Origin: Bacteroidota bacterium | Lineage (GTDB): Bacteria > Bacteroidota > Bacteroidia > Bacteroidales > B18-G4 | Assembly: GCA_018831055.1 (NCBI GenBank) | Contig: JAHJRE010000125.1 | Location: 1-33,659, forward strand | Reading direction: 5' to 3' | Length of the DNA: 33,659 nt | In this document: positions 1 to 7,860 of the stretch, one piece after another | Layout: every line of letters starts with the position of its first letter | Position numbering within the stretch: the first letter of the stretch is position 1 | Translations under genes and position numbers: made by a program | The notes under the pieces: generated by a model | What the model saw: only the letters and a program-made list of their open reading frames with translations | Database searches by the model: none | What the model was told of the DNA's origin: nothing

Positions 1-142
1 AGATTATAAATAAAGCATTATATGATAATTATACAACAAAAAAACCATCAATTATGTTCACCATAACATAATTTCATCTCAACGTCAAGACTTTGGGGAA
101 CAGGTACAAATACTGCGGGAAAAAATAAATATCTTAAGGGTT

Positions 143-191
143 CAAGTTGCAAGTTGCAGGTTGCAACCTGTAACATGCAACCTGCAACTTG
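143..191. repeat. Palindromic intergenic repeat built of seven heptamers
   Basis: The 49 bases divide exactly into seven 7-base units of the form CAnnnTG or close to it (caagttg, caagttg, caggttg, caacctg, taacatg, caacctg, caacttg). Units reverse orientation near the middle, so 150-165 and 176-191 form a perfect 16-base inverted repeat with a 10-base loop. It lies 8 bases past the marR stop codon. No T-run follows the stem on either strand, so it is not a standard intrinsic terminator. A related element lies at 7861-7930. It resembles REP-type intergenic repeats; family membership is inference. Confidence 0.85.
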
Positions 192-198
192 ATATTAT

Positions 199-654
199 TC
201 ATTCCTGATTATCAGCATATTGAATATCCGATATTTCAAGGCAGTTTATCAAAGTTTGAAGGGCTTCATTAATTTGTTCAACTTTTCCAGGAGGCAATTC
301 TTTTAATCTCATTGCCAGCCGTTCGTGCAAAAGGCCGGGAGAATTTCCTACCACAGCGGCCCCGGCCGAGGTCAGAGCTACATAGTTAGTCCTTTTATCC
401 GCCATTTTGGGGAGTCTGGCGATGTAGCCTTTTTTTTCCAGCCTGCCCACAATTCCTGTAACCGTACTTGAATTAAGCTTCAAAAAACCGGCAATACCCT
501 TCTGGGTTGACATATAACGCTCCTGACCCGACAAATATATCAAACACAGCAATTGAGGTATACTAATACCGTATTCTTTCTGAACCCTTTTGGATTCAAT
601 ATTGAGAGACCTGACAATTTTACGGATGGAAAGAAGAATCTCTGTATAATCCAT
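199..654 (-). CDS. MarR-family winged-helix transcriptional regulator
   Basis: A 151-residue protein, the usual size of MarR regulators, which bind palindromic operators as dimers and often respond to small ligands. Residues 30-100 form the winged helix-turn-helix: a recognition segment around 48-72 (STQKGIAGFLKLNSSTVTG), then RLEKKGYIAR, and the wing with D86, K87, R88 leading to the typical LTSAG at 95-99. Flanking helices would form the dimer interface. It starts 10 bases after the end of the small exported-protein gene on the same strand, so the two are probably cotranscribed. Targets and ligand cannot be read from the sequence. MarR regulators often control their own operon, so the promoter at 1169-1199 is a natural candidate target (inference). 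Confidence 0.88.
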   Translation of the reverse strand: MDYTEILLSIRKIVRSLNIESKRVQKEYGISIPQLLCLIYLSGQERYMSTQKGIAGFLKLNSSTVTGIVGRLEKKGYIARLPKMADKRTNYVALTSAGAAVVGNSPGLLHERLAMRLKELPPGKVEQINEALQTLINCLEISDIQYADNQE

Positions 655-664
655 GCTTCGGTTA

Positions 665-1162
665 TTATCTTATTATGTCCGGCAGGTCAACCACCACAAT
701 GATCCATGGTTTCCCAATGTGGATCACTTTGTTTTTTAAAGGAATGACCGCAAAGCTTGAAGCAATCAGCCCTGCACTTATCCATACCGTACTTTCCTGG
801 ACGATTGGATAATCCTTGTTAATCGTCCGGTTCACAACATCCAGTCCCAGATAACCTAAACCGGCATAGCGTGTAAACACACTGAATATCCTCCACATGT
901 TTCTCTCCCGGTAAATATTCTCAATCTTTTCGAAAAGCAATTCATGTTTCCCTAAAACTACCATACTTGAATCGGTCACACTGAGGATTGAAGTATAGAT
1001 CTTTGTATTACTGCCGGCCATTTTCAGGCTGATGTCGTCTCCTGCACTATAGGCAAAATAAGTTGTACTTCCTGGTTTCTTGACAAGAAAGGATTTCTGT
1101 GCAAACAATCCCATGCACAGAAATACCACTGCAACCGTTAAGCAGATGAGTTTAATGCGCAT
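665..1162 (-). CDS. Small exported or membrane protein of unknown function
   Basis: About 165 residues from the ATG at 1162; a TTG three codons upstream (1171) lies inside the promoter and is unlikely. The N-terminus is a signal peptide (basic MRIK, hydrophobic core, then GLFAQ as likely cleavage region). The middle is beta-rich (about residues 40-80) with a KHELLFEKIENIYRER stretch, and a second hydrophobic segment (about 125-140, STVWISAGLIASSFAVIPL) may span or sit in a membrane. I do not recognise the family. It is probably cotranscribed with marR, which starts 10 bases downstream, so it may be an envelope protein whose expression MarR controls; this is inference from position only. Confidence 0.7.
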   Translation of the reverse strand: MRIKLICLTVAVVFLCMGLFAQKSFLVKKPGSTTYFAYSAGDDISLKMAGSNTKIYTSILSVTDSSMVVLGKHELLFEKIENIYRERNMWRIFSVFTRYAGLGYLGLDVVNRTINKDYPIVQESTVWISAGLIASSFAVIPLKNKVIHIGKPWIIVVVDLPDIIR

Positions 1163-1168
1163 ATAAGA

Positions 1169-1199
1169 CAAACTTAATTAAACGGGCTCTTATCACAAA
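1169..1199 (-). promoter_or_regulatory. Consensus Bacteroidetes promoter for the exported protein-marR pair
   Basis: Read on the minus strand, TTTG (1199 to 1196), a 19-base spacer and TAAGTTTG (1176 to 1169) match the Bacteroidetes pattern TTTG-N19-TAnnTTTG exactly. Transcription should start around 1162-1165, right at the ATG at 1162, so the transcript may be leaderless or nearly so. Confidence 0.6.
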
Positions 1200-1312
1200 T
1201 CCGGTTACATCAATATTCAGAAGAATGCTGATAATCAATCATAATGAAAGATTTAACAATCAGATCATCCTATGCAATGAAATTACAACATTTTTTTATC
1301 ATAATACGTTCT

Positions 1313-1343
1313 TTTGAAACAATTTTCTTTCATAGTATTTTTG
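1313..1343 (+). promoter_or_regulatory. Consensus Bacteroidetes promoter for the lipoprotein gene
   Basis: TTTG (1313-1316), a 19-base spacer and TATTTTTG (1336-1343) match the Bacteroidetes sigma-factor consensus in both boxes and spacing. Expected transcription start is about 1348-1350, giving a leader of about 60 bases before the ATG at 1411. Together with the promoter at 1169-1199 it makes a divergent pair in the 248-base gap between the two start codons. Confidence 0.65.
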
Positions 1344-1410
1344 TTGTCGAGATTTTTAGCAAAGATACCGGGATAAACCCCGACCAGATAAAAGTAAAAG
1401 CATAACAAAA

Positions 1411-2583
1411 ATGGATTACAGAATATTTATCATTTGCCTGGTACTTATCATAGGAGGATGCAGCCAGGAGTCTGATACGGGCAGGACGGCAATAAGCGGC
1501 AAGATTAATGGGATGCAGGAATCCAAAGTATTACTTACGGAAATGAAACCATTTCATGCCTTAAGGCTGGATTCCCTTAAAACCGACCGGAAGGGACTTT
1601 TTAGCTTCAGACTAAATACGGAGGAGACCGGTTTCTATAATCTTGTTTTTGAAGATGGATCGATTCTTACACTTATTGCCGGTGATGGAGACAAGATAGA
1701 TATTAAGGCAAACGCAAACGATATAGAAGGCAGTTATAGTGTTCATGGCTCAGAAGAATCTGACCTGCTGAGGGAATACCTGATGCACACCTTGAAAAAT
1801 AAGCGAAAAGCTGATTCATTGGGACTGATTTTTGAAAGCAGCAAAGAAACGCCTGAATTTCATATTATCAGAGGATTACTGGAACAGGCATACACAAAAA
1901 TATATATCGACCAACAGGAATATACCCGAAACTTCATTCAAGACCATCCTTCCTCCATGGCATCGCTGATAGCACTTAATAACACCTTTGGTACGAACAA
2001 AGTCCTGGATGAAGAATACGACCTGCACCTGTTTGAAATGGTAGACATAGGACTTGCATCCAAATATCCTGAAAACAGTCATTATCTGAATCATCAAAGG
2101 AAGGTTGGGGAACTTCGTGATTATTTTACCCAGAGGGAACTTGCGGAAAAGTATACAGCACCGGGGATGATCATTCCCGATTTTTCCCTGCCTGGTCTCG
2201 ATGGAAAGAAGGTAGCTGTGAGGGATTTCCGTGGTGAAACGTTATTGATTTATTGCTGGGCATCCTGGGATGCAAGGAGCAGGCAGATGAACCGGAAGCT
2301 GCCATCCATTATACACACGGCCTATCCTGAAAAAATTAATGTACTCGCCTTATCCTTCGATCAGAATCCCGACCTTTGGAGAGCTGCCATCCGTATTGAC
2401 AGTTTAAACTTCACTCATGTAAGCGACCTTTCCGGTCCAGGATCACCGGTAACAACCCTTTTAAACATTCCTTCCAGGCTTCCTTTTTATATTTTGGTCA
2501 GCGCCGATGGAACCATTATCAGCAAAGGAAATGATCCTGAAGCCTTAAAAATTGAAATTTCAAATCTGAAAACGCAGCAATAA
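1411..2583 (+). CDS. Thioredoxin-fold (TlpA-like) lipoprotein with DUF4369-type N-terminal domain, redox cysteines missing
   Basis: 390 residues. The N-terminus has a lipoprotein signal with lipobox IGGC (C17), so it is predicted to be anchored in the envelope. Residues about 28-110 resemble the beta-sandwich DUF4369 domain that often precedes TlpA/AhpC-TSA thioredoxin domains in Bacteroidetes. The region about 115-245 is helical. The C-terminal domain (about 250-385) has a thioredoxin-like layout: APGMIIPDFSLPGLDGK, then the strand and loop that normally carries WASWCxxC. Here it reads CWASWDARSRQM, so both active-site cysteines are replaced. The later cis-proline region (PSRLPFYILVSADG) is kept. 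A role as thiol reductase is therefore unlikely; binding or scaffolding is possible. It ends 44 bases before lpxH and probably shares its transcript. Confidence 0.8.
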   Translation: MDYRIFIICLVLIIGGCSQESDTGRTAISGKINGMQESKVLLTEMKPFHALRLDSLKTDRKGLFSFRLNTEETGFYNLVFEDGSILTLIAGDGDKIDIKANANDIEGSYSVHGSEESDLLREYLMHTLKNKRKADSLGLIFESSKETPEFHIIRGLLEQAYTKIYIDQQEYTRNFIQDHPSSMASLIALNNTFGTNKVLDEEYDLHLFEMVDIGLASKYPENSHYLNHQRKVGELRDYFTQRELAEKYTAPGMIIPDFSLPGLDGKKVAVRDFRGETLLIYCWASWDARSRQMNRKLPSIIHTAYPEKINVLALSFDQNPDLWRAAIRIDSLNFTHVSDLSGPGSPVTTLLNIPSRLPFYILVSADGTIISKGNDPEALKIEISNLKTQQ

Positions 2584-2627
2584 GCGGAGGATTTTATTAT
2601 TATTGTAATTCAATCAATATCGAAAAA

Positions 2628-3410
2628 TTGAACACAAACATACCGGAAGACAAAAAGATATATTTTGCTTCGGATTTTCATCTGGGCATCCCTGATCATG
2701 AAAGCAGTCTCAAACGGGAAAAAATGCTTGTCAGGTGGCTTGAAGAAATTCGAAAAGATGCAGCCGCAATCTACCTTATGGGAGATGTTTTTGATTTCTG
2801 GTTTGAATATAAAACTGTAGTTCCGCGCGGGTTCACCCGATTGTTGGGCAAGCTGGCAGAAATAACCGACCAGGGTATTCCTGTACATTTATTTCGCGGC
2901 AATCATGATGTATGGGCCTTTAATTATCTTAATCTTGAAACGGGGATAACACTTCATCGTGCCCCTCAGATCAAAGAATACAACGGCAAGCTTTTTTATC
3001 TCGCACACGGTGACGGACTGGGACCTGGTGACAAGGGGTATAAAATGTTGAAAAAAATCTTTGCCTGCCGTCTATGCCAATGGTTGTTCCGCTGGCTTCA
3101 TCCTGACCTAGGTGCCAGAATGGGTTTATTTTTTTCAGGAAAGAGCAGACTGGCGAACATTGCAAGAGAGGGAAAGAAAGAGAACAATACGAACGGATAT
3201 AAAGATGAGATGCTTTACCAATATACCCTTGATAAGATAAAAGAAGGATGCAAAGCCGACTATTACATATTTGGGCACCGCCATCTGCCTCTTGATATAC
3301 CAATTGGTTCACAATCACACCTCATCATTTTAGGCGACTGGATAACAAATTTTACCTATGCAGTATTCGACGGCAAGGAAATGAAGCTTACAAAATACAC
3401 CAATCCTTAA
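2628..3410 (+). CDS. lpxH: UDP-2,3-diacylglucosamine diphosphatase (LpxH-type calcineurin-like phosphoesterase)
   Basis: Hydrolyses UDP-2,3-diacylglucosamine to lipid X in lipid A synthesis at the inner face of the inner membrane. The 260 residues show the metallophosphoesterase signature in order: DFHLG (D16, H18), GDVFDFWFEY (D53), RGNHD (N92, H93), HGDGLGPGD (H127) and GHRHLP (H217, H219), for two divalent metals. GDxFDFWFE is typical of LpxH. The start codon is TTG at 2628; no in-frame ATG lies upstream within the gap and the frame runs back into the preceding gene, while the phosphoesterase core begins at residue 11, so TTG is the best choice. The gene ends convergently with gapA, sharing 3407-3410. 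Confidence 0.9.
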   Translation: MNTNIPEDKKIYFASDFHLGIPDHESSLKREKMLVRWLEEIRKDAAAIYLMGDVFDFWFEYKTVVPRGFTRLLGKLAEITDQGIPVHLFRGNHDVWAFNYLNLETGITLHRAPQIKEYNGKLFYLAHGDGLGPGDKGYKMLKKIFACRLCQWLFRWLHPDLGARMGLFFSGKSRLANIAREGKKENNTNGYKDEMLYQYTLDKIKEGCKADYYIFGHRHLPLDIPIGSQSHLIILGDWITNFTYAVFDGKEMKLTKYTNP

Positions 3411-4420
3411 ACGAATTTCTCAATAAGGTCAACCAAACGGTTGGCGTATCCCACCTCATTATCGTACCAGGCAACGACCTTAATCAGCTTATGTTTTTCA
3501 CCCAGAACGGCTGTTAATCCAGCATCAAAAACAGCCGAATGGGTATTACCGATCACATCAACGGACACGATGGGATCTTCTGTATATTGCAGTATTCCTT
3601 TCAGGTATGTCTCCGAAGCCTCTTTAAAAGCACTGTTTATTTCCTCCACACTTGTGCAGGTTTTAAGAGTGCAGGTAAGATCAGTGAGTGATCCGTCAGG
3701 AACAGGAACGCGGATACCTGCACCGCCGAGATTGTTCTTCAAATGAGGAAAAATTCTTGTTGAAGCTTTTGCAGCCCCTGTTGTGGTAGGAACAATGGAA
3801 TAGGCCGCGGCCCTGGCTCTTCTGAGATCGGTATGCGGGGCGTCCAGAAGGTTCTGATCCCTTGTATAGGAATGCACAGTTGTAATAAAGCCCTTTTCTA
3901 TCCCCCAGAAACGGTCAAGTATCATGATCAGCGGAGCCACGTTGTTCGTCGTGCATGATGAATTGGAGATAATCACATCACTTTTATCGATCAAATGATC
4001 ATTAACTCCAAGGACAATATATTTAACGCCCTCGCTTTCCCCTTTTGCCGGTGCAGAAATGATTACTTTCCTGGCTCCTGCTTCCGTCACATGACGGATG
4101 GCATCCTCCTTCTTAACAAACTGCCCGGTCGATTCTATCACAACATCAATTTGCAGATCCTTCCAGGGAAGATTTCCCGGGTCATCCTGTTCAAAAACCA
4201 GAATTTTCCTTCCATTAATAATAATATGCTTGTCATCAAACGATACCTCACCGGGGAAATGTCCGTGCACAGAGTCATATTTAAGCAGATGCGCCAGTAT
4301 CTTTGTTTCCGCGAGATCATTAATAGCCACAACCTCCATATTTTCCCTTTGAAGCAGGTAGCGGAGGGTAATCCTGCCTATGCGGCCAAATCCATTAATA
4401 GCAATTCTGATCTTTTCCAT
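3407..4420 (-). CDS. gapA: Glyceraldehyde-3-phosphate dehydrogenase, type I
   Basis: Converts glyceraldehyde 3-phosphate to 1,3-bisphosphoglycerate in the cytoplasm. The 337 residues from the ATG at 4420 are of normal length; an upstream non-core extension to 4456 would overlap the likely promoter. NAD-binding motif INGFGRIGR is at 8-16. N34-D35 suggests NAD rather than NADP use. The catalytic motif SNSSCTTNN carries C156, with H183 in TTVHSYTRDQ. The usual second cysteine of CTTNC is N160; I recall CTTNN in other Bacteroidetes GapA proteins, so it is not alarming. The C-terminal WYDNEVGYANRL is conserved. Its stop overlaps that of lpxH by 4 bases, leaving no room for a terminator between them. 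Confidence 0.95.
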   Translation of the reverse strand: MEKIRIAINGFGRIGRITLRYLLQRENMEVVAINDLAETKILAHLLKYDSVHGHFPGEVSFDDKHIIINGRKILVFEQDDPGNLPWKDLQIDVVIESTGQFVKKEDAIRHVTEAGARKVIISAPAKGESEGVKYIVLGVNDHLIDKSDVIISNSSCTTNNVAPLIMILDRFWGIEKGFITTVHSYTRDQNLLDAPHTDLRRARAAAYSIVPTTTGAAKASTRIFPHLKNNLGGAGIRVPVPDGSLTDLTCTLKTCTSVEEINSAFKEASETYLKGILQYTEDPIVSVDVIGNTHSAVFDAGLTAVLGEKHKLIKVVAWYDNEVGYANRLVDLIEKFV

Positions 4421-4453
4421 AACAGGAAATTTTTCATTTATATGTTGAGGTTG

Positions 4454-4461
4454 CAAAAATA
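4454..4461 (-). promoter_or_regulatory. Putative -7 box of gapA promoter
   Basis: The minus strand reads TATTTTTG, matching TAnnTTTG, about 33 bases upstream of the gapA ATG. No TTTG lies at the ideal distance upstream (the nearest is 27 bases away), so only the -7 box supports it. Confidence 0.4.
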
Positions 4462-4499
4462 TTAATTTGTCGCTATTAAAGCATTTATCAAAGAATGCT

Positions 4500-4507
4500 T
4501 ATTTTTG
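4500..4507 (+). promoter_or_regulatory. Putative -7 box of the M20 dipeptidase promoter
   Basis: TATTTTTG matches TAnnTTTG and would start transcription near 4514. That rules out the in-frame ATG at 4505 and supports the ATG at 4550. A TTTG exists at 4466-4469 but the 30-base spacing is too long. Confidence 0.4.
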
Positions 4508-4549
4508 GGCAATGGGATAGAATTATTCATTAAAAACAAATATTTAATC

Positions 4550-5932
4550 ATGGAAGAACAAGTTAACAGGTATGTAGAAGAGAACAAGCAACGTTTTTTG
4601 GATGAGCTTTTTGGCCTGATCCGTATCCCGTCAATAAGCTCTGAATCGGCCCGAAAAGATGATATGTACAAGGCGGCAGAATACTGGAAAAATGCGATTA
4701 TCAGTGCCGGTGCCGATAAAGCCGAAATATTCAGCACAGCAGGAAATCCGGTTGTATATGGTGAAAAAATGATTGATCCTTCAGCCCCGACGGTTCTGGT
4801 CTACGGCCATTATGATGTGATGCCGGTCGACCCTGTGGAATTGTGGAAAAGTCAGCCATTTGAACCGGAAATAAGAGACGGAAAAATATATGCACGTGGG
4901 GCTGATGATGATAAGGGACAGGCTTTTATGCATGCAAAAGCATTCGAGTTAATGATTAAAACAGGCACGCTTCCATGCAATGTAAAATTTATGATCGAAG
5001 GGGAAGAAGAAATCGGTTCGGTTAATCTGGGTAAATTCTGCGACGATTACAAAGACATGCTGAAAGCAGATATCATTCTTGTTTCTGATACTTCTATGAT
5101 AGCCCCTGACATCCCATCCATTACAACAGGGCTTCGGGGATTAAGCTATATGGAGGTTGAAGTAACCGGTCCGAACCGCGACCTGCACTCCGGTTTATAT
5201 GGTGGTGCAGTAGCCAATCCCATAAACATCCTGGCAAAAATGATAGCCTCCCTGACTGATGACGATAACCGTATAACCATTCCCGGGTTTTACGACGATG
5301 TGATGATAGTTAATCAGGAAGAAAGGGCAAACATGGCCAGGGCTCCTTTCAACCTGGAGAATTATAAAAAATCGATTGACATAAATGAGGTTTGGGGTGA
5401 AAAAGGATACAGCACCATGGAACGGACAGGTATCAGGCCTTCCCTTGACGTGAACGGGATTTGGGGAGGATATACAGGAGAAGGCGCAAAAACGGTTATT
5501 CCGTCCAGAGCTTATGCAAAAATCTCCATGAGACTGGTACCCAATCAGGATAACCACAAAATCAGCAAATTATTCGAAGAACATTTCCGTAAGATCGCTC
5601 CTCCCTGCGTAAAAGTTAATGTGAAAGCTTTACACGGAGGCCAGGCTTACGTATCTCCTACCGACATGACTGCTTACAAAGCCGCGGAAAAAGCTTATGA
5701 AGCAGTATACGGAATAACTCCCGTGCCCGTCCGCAGCGGAGGCAGCATTCCTATTATCAGCACCTTTGAAGAAAAACTTGGAATCAAAAGTATACTGATG
5801 GGATTTGGCCTGGAGTCTGATGCCATCCATTCTCCGAATGAAAACTATCCCCTGGAACAATTCTATAACGGTATAAAAACAATACCGCATTTCTACCGGT
5901 ATTTTACCGAGTTGATGAAATCACTTGCATAA
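4550..5932 (+). CDS. M20 family metallopeptidase (dipeptidase)
   Basis: 460 residues from the ATG at 4550; the protein start MEEQVNRYVEENKQRFLDEL fits the family, whereas an ATG at 4505 would fall on the promoter. Family members are cytoplasmic enzymes that cleave dipeptides with a two-metal centre. Visible ligands and catalytic residues are H87 and D89 in YGHYDVMPV, D119/D120 in RGADDDKG, E152-E153 in EGEEEIGS, D180 in VSDTS and the C-terminal histidine in AIHSPNENYPL. A dimerisation lid domain is inserted at about 195-360. The exact substrate (general dipeptides, carnosine-like or acyl-amino acids) cannot be told. The gene stands alone between a divergent gapA and a strong terminator. Confidence 0.9.
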   Translation: MEEQVNRYVEENKQRFLDELFGLIRIPSISSESARKDDMYKAAEYWKNAIISAGADKAEIFSTAGNPVVYGEKMIDPSAPTVLVYGHYDVMPVDPVELWKSQPFEPEIRDGKIYARGADDDKGQAFMHAKAFELMIKTGTLPCNVKFMIEGEEEIGSVNLGKFCDDYKDMLKADIILVSDTSMIAPDIPSITTGLRGLSYMEVEVTGPNRDLHSGLYGGAVANPINILAKMIASLTDDDNRITIPGFYDDVMIVNQEERANMARAPFNLENYKKSIDINEVWGEKGYSTMERTGIRPSLDVNGIWGGYTGEGAKTVIPSRAYAKISMRLVPNQDNHKISKLFEEHFRKIAPPCVKVNVKALHGGQAYVSPTDMTAYKAAEKAYEAVYGITPVPVRSGGSIPIISTFEEKLGIKSILMGFGLESDAIHSPNENYPLEQFYNGIKTIPHFYRYFTELMKSLA

Positions 5933-5945
5933 ACCTCCCAAAAAC

Positions 5946-5979
5946 AAAGGCGCGCTTAAAATAAAAAGCGCGCCTTTTT
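5946..5979. terminator. Bidirectional intrinsic terminator
   Basis: A perfect 12-base stem (5946-5957 with 5966-5977), core ggcgcgc, has an 8-base loop and ends in a T-run on the plus strand. The A-run on the left gives a T-rich tail on the minus strand. It lies between the convergent dipeptidase gene and the FG-GAP cargo gene and can serve both. Confidence 0.9.
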
Positions 5980-6009
5980 GCATATTCGGAGACTGTGCAA
6001 TTCCCCAAA

Positions 6010-7740
6010 CTATTTTTTAAAAAAAGTACCCGAAAATCCCGAACCGGTGAGCACGAAAGAGTATAAACCTGAGGTTAAATGACTGATATTAATAGTTGTA
6101 GTATTCTCAGCCCTTGCCGGATATTCCCCTACCAATAATCCAGAGGAAGAAAATATCCTTATTGTTTCATCACCCGAAAACCCTTTTCTTTCAATATTCA
6201 GGAATAATACAGCCGGATTGGGGAATATTCTGAAAGCCGGATACTCTTCTACCTGCTCAAACCCTGTAGCTATAACCTCAAAACTCTCTTCCTCAAAAAA
6301 AGCTGAACCGCCAAAGGCATGGTCAATACTCTGAACACTCCAGAAATATGTGCCGGGATCAAGTCCTGATATCAGCATATTCGTATCTTGTCCGGCATTG
6401 CCAATAGCAGGAACCATGCGATAGCCCGTACTTACGATCGATAAAGGTGAAATAATATCTGTTCCCAGAATGTCACTACCCAAACGAAGATTATAACTTA
6501 GACCCATCGCGGAGGTTTCGGTATCGGAACCTCTCGACCAGGATAGCAAGACTTTGTCCCCGTCTACCAATGAATTCAAAGTTTGTGGAGCAAGCGGCAG
6601 ATTATTCGACATAAATGCATTGGTACCGAAATTATTACGGTACAATATAGTAACAGGGGTAGAAGTTGCTGACAATCCTGTCAATAGAATATCCATATCC
6701 CCGTCGTTTTCAAAGTCCGCCCATTTTGCAGACACTTTGGTGAACCCGGGAAAAGAAGTTGTAAAATCTTCTTCAAAACCTGTTCCGGTATTTCTCCAGA
6801 TGTTTGTAGTTATCCCTCCGCAACCGGCCGTTTTTCCTGAAATAAATATATCAGGATCTCCATCGCTATCATAATCAGCCCATTCCACTGCGCTCAATGC
6901 AACCCCGAGAATATAGGTAGGAAACTCTATAAACTCTCCATTACCTTCGTTTGTAAAGAACATCAAACGGGGTTCGAGGTATAGGTCGAACCCGGAAAGC
7001 GATATATCAAGATCACCATCAACATCAAAATCAATGAATTCGGCAGTACCGCTGAACAAGCCTTCAAAAACTGTGGGAATTTCCACGAAAACGCCTTGTA
7101 TATTCCGGTATATCTTGCTAATGAATCCACCACCATTATCCCCGGTAAGTAAAAGATCCTGAAACCCATCGTTGTCGTAATCCCCCCAGTCGCAACGGCT
7201 GTTTTGAAGCACGTCGAATTCGGCAAATTCTGTAAATAAACCATTATCGTTTTCAAACAATATCGACATCCATGAGCCTGTCATGAAGAGATCCAGGTCC
7301 GCATCGTTATCAAAATCAACCCAATGCACCTGACCATGGTCAATTCCGGGTAAGCCTGCATTCACCTCTTCAAAAATTCCATTATTATTTGCGTACAGTT
7401 CTGCATAGGGACCGGTATCACTGGCCCCCGTAAGCATTAGGTCCAGATCCCCGTCGATGTCGTAATCTCCCCAGGCAAGGGAAGAGGCATACAATCCAGG
7501 AATACCGGGTTCGATGATAACAAATGATCCTGAATCATTGCGGCAGATTTGGGTGATAAAAGTACCGGAAGCGGTAACACCGGTCATCGCCAGATCGAGA
7601 TCTCCATCGTTATCATAATCACCCCAAACCGAACTGCCCTCCCCCACAGATGTAAGGTTGGCTCCGGCGTCGACAAAAGACTGAGAAAAAAGAAAAGTAC
7701 TGAAAACCGTTAAAAACACAATAGTAAATATCCTATTCAT
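6010..7740 (-). CDS. FG-GAP/VCBS repeat protein secreted by type IX secretion
   Basis: 576 residues from the ATG at 7740, which begins the signal peptide MNRIFTIVFLTVFSTFLFSQ; a start four codons upstream adds nothing. Residues about 30-400 hold seven recognisable acidic FG-GAP/VCBS-type repeats with a core like WGDYDNDGDLDLAMTG, each likely to bind calcium and to form blades of a beta-propeller. A fibronectin III-like region follows (about 400-490; GTYFWSVQSIDHAFGGS). The last 75 residues (from FRIFPNPA to TFFKK, with the GLYSFVLTG strand) look like a type A type IX sorting domain. The protein should pass the Sec system, cross the outer membrane through type IX secretion and stay on the surface or be released. 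Its binding partner is unknown. Confidence 0.85.
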   Translation of the reverse strand: MNRIFTIVFLTVFSTFLFSQSFVDAGANLTSVGEGSSVWGDYDNDGDLDLAMTGVTASGTFITQICRNDSGSFVIIEPGIPGLYASSLAWGDYDIDGDLDLMLTGASDTGPYAELYANNNGIFEEVNAGLPGIDHGQVHWVDFDNDADLDLFMTGSWMSILFENDNGLFTEFAEFDVLQNSRCDWGDYDNDGFQDLLLTGDNGGGFISKIYRNIQGVFVEIPTVFEGLFSGTAEFIDFDVDGDLDISLSGFDLYLEPRLMFFTNEGNGEFIEFPTYILGVALSAVEWADYDSDGDPDIFISGKTAGCGGITTNIWRNTGTGFEEDFTTSFPGFTKVSAKWADFENDGDMDILLTGLSATSTPVTILYRNNFGTNAFMSNNLPLAPQTLNSLVDGDKVLLSWSRGSDTETSAMGLSYNLRLGSDILGTDIISPLSIVSTGYRMVPAIGNAGQDTNMLISGLDPGTYFWSVQSIDHAFGGSAFFEEESFEVIATGFEQVEEYPAFRIFPNPAVLFLNIERKGFSGDETIRIFSSSGLLVGEYPARAENTTTINISHLTSGLYSFVLTGSGFSGTFFKK

Positions 7741-7860
7741 GATATAAAGCAATCTTAGTTATATATTCAGCTATTTAAATATGTAAAAATAGGAATAATT
7801 TGTAAAAAAATTGCCCAGGTGAAAAAAAACTTTTTATAACTATTTGGTAAGGTAACAAAT

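Noticed and set aside
1-142. Possible gene or RNA at the left edge
   Set aside because: The stretch is AT-rich with no supported open frame or stable hairpin beyond the repeat that starts at 143.
3563-4420. GapA catalytic motif CTTNN in place of CTTNC
   Set aside because: First taken as an unusual active-site change, but only the non-catalytic second Cys is replaced and I recall the same form in other Bacteroidetes GapA proteins.
3995-4465. 156-codon open frame on the plus strand opposite gapA
   Set aside because: It lies wholly antisense to the conserved gapA coding sequence and its translation has no recognisable domain; it is a by-product of gapA codon usage.
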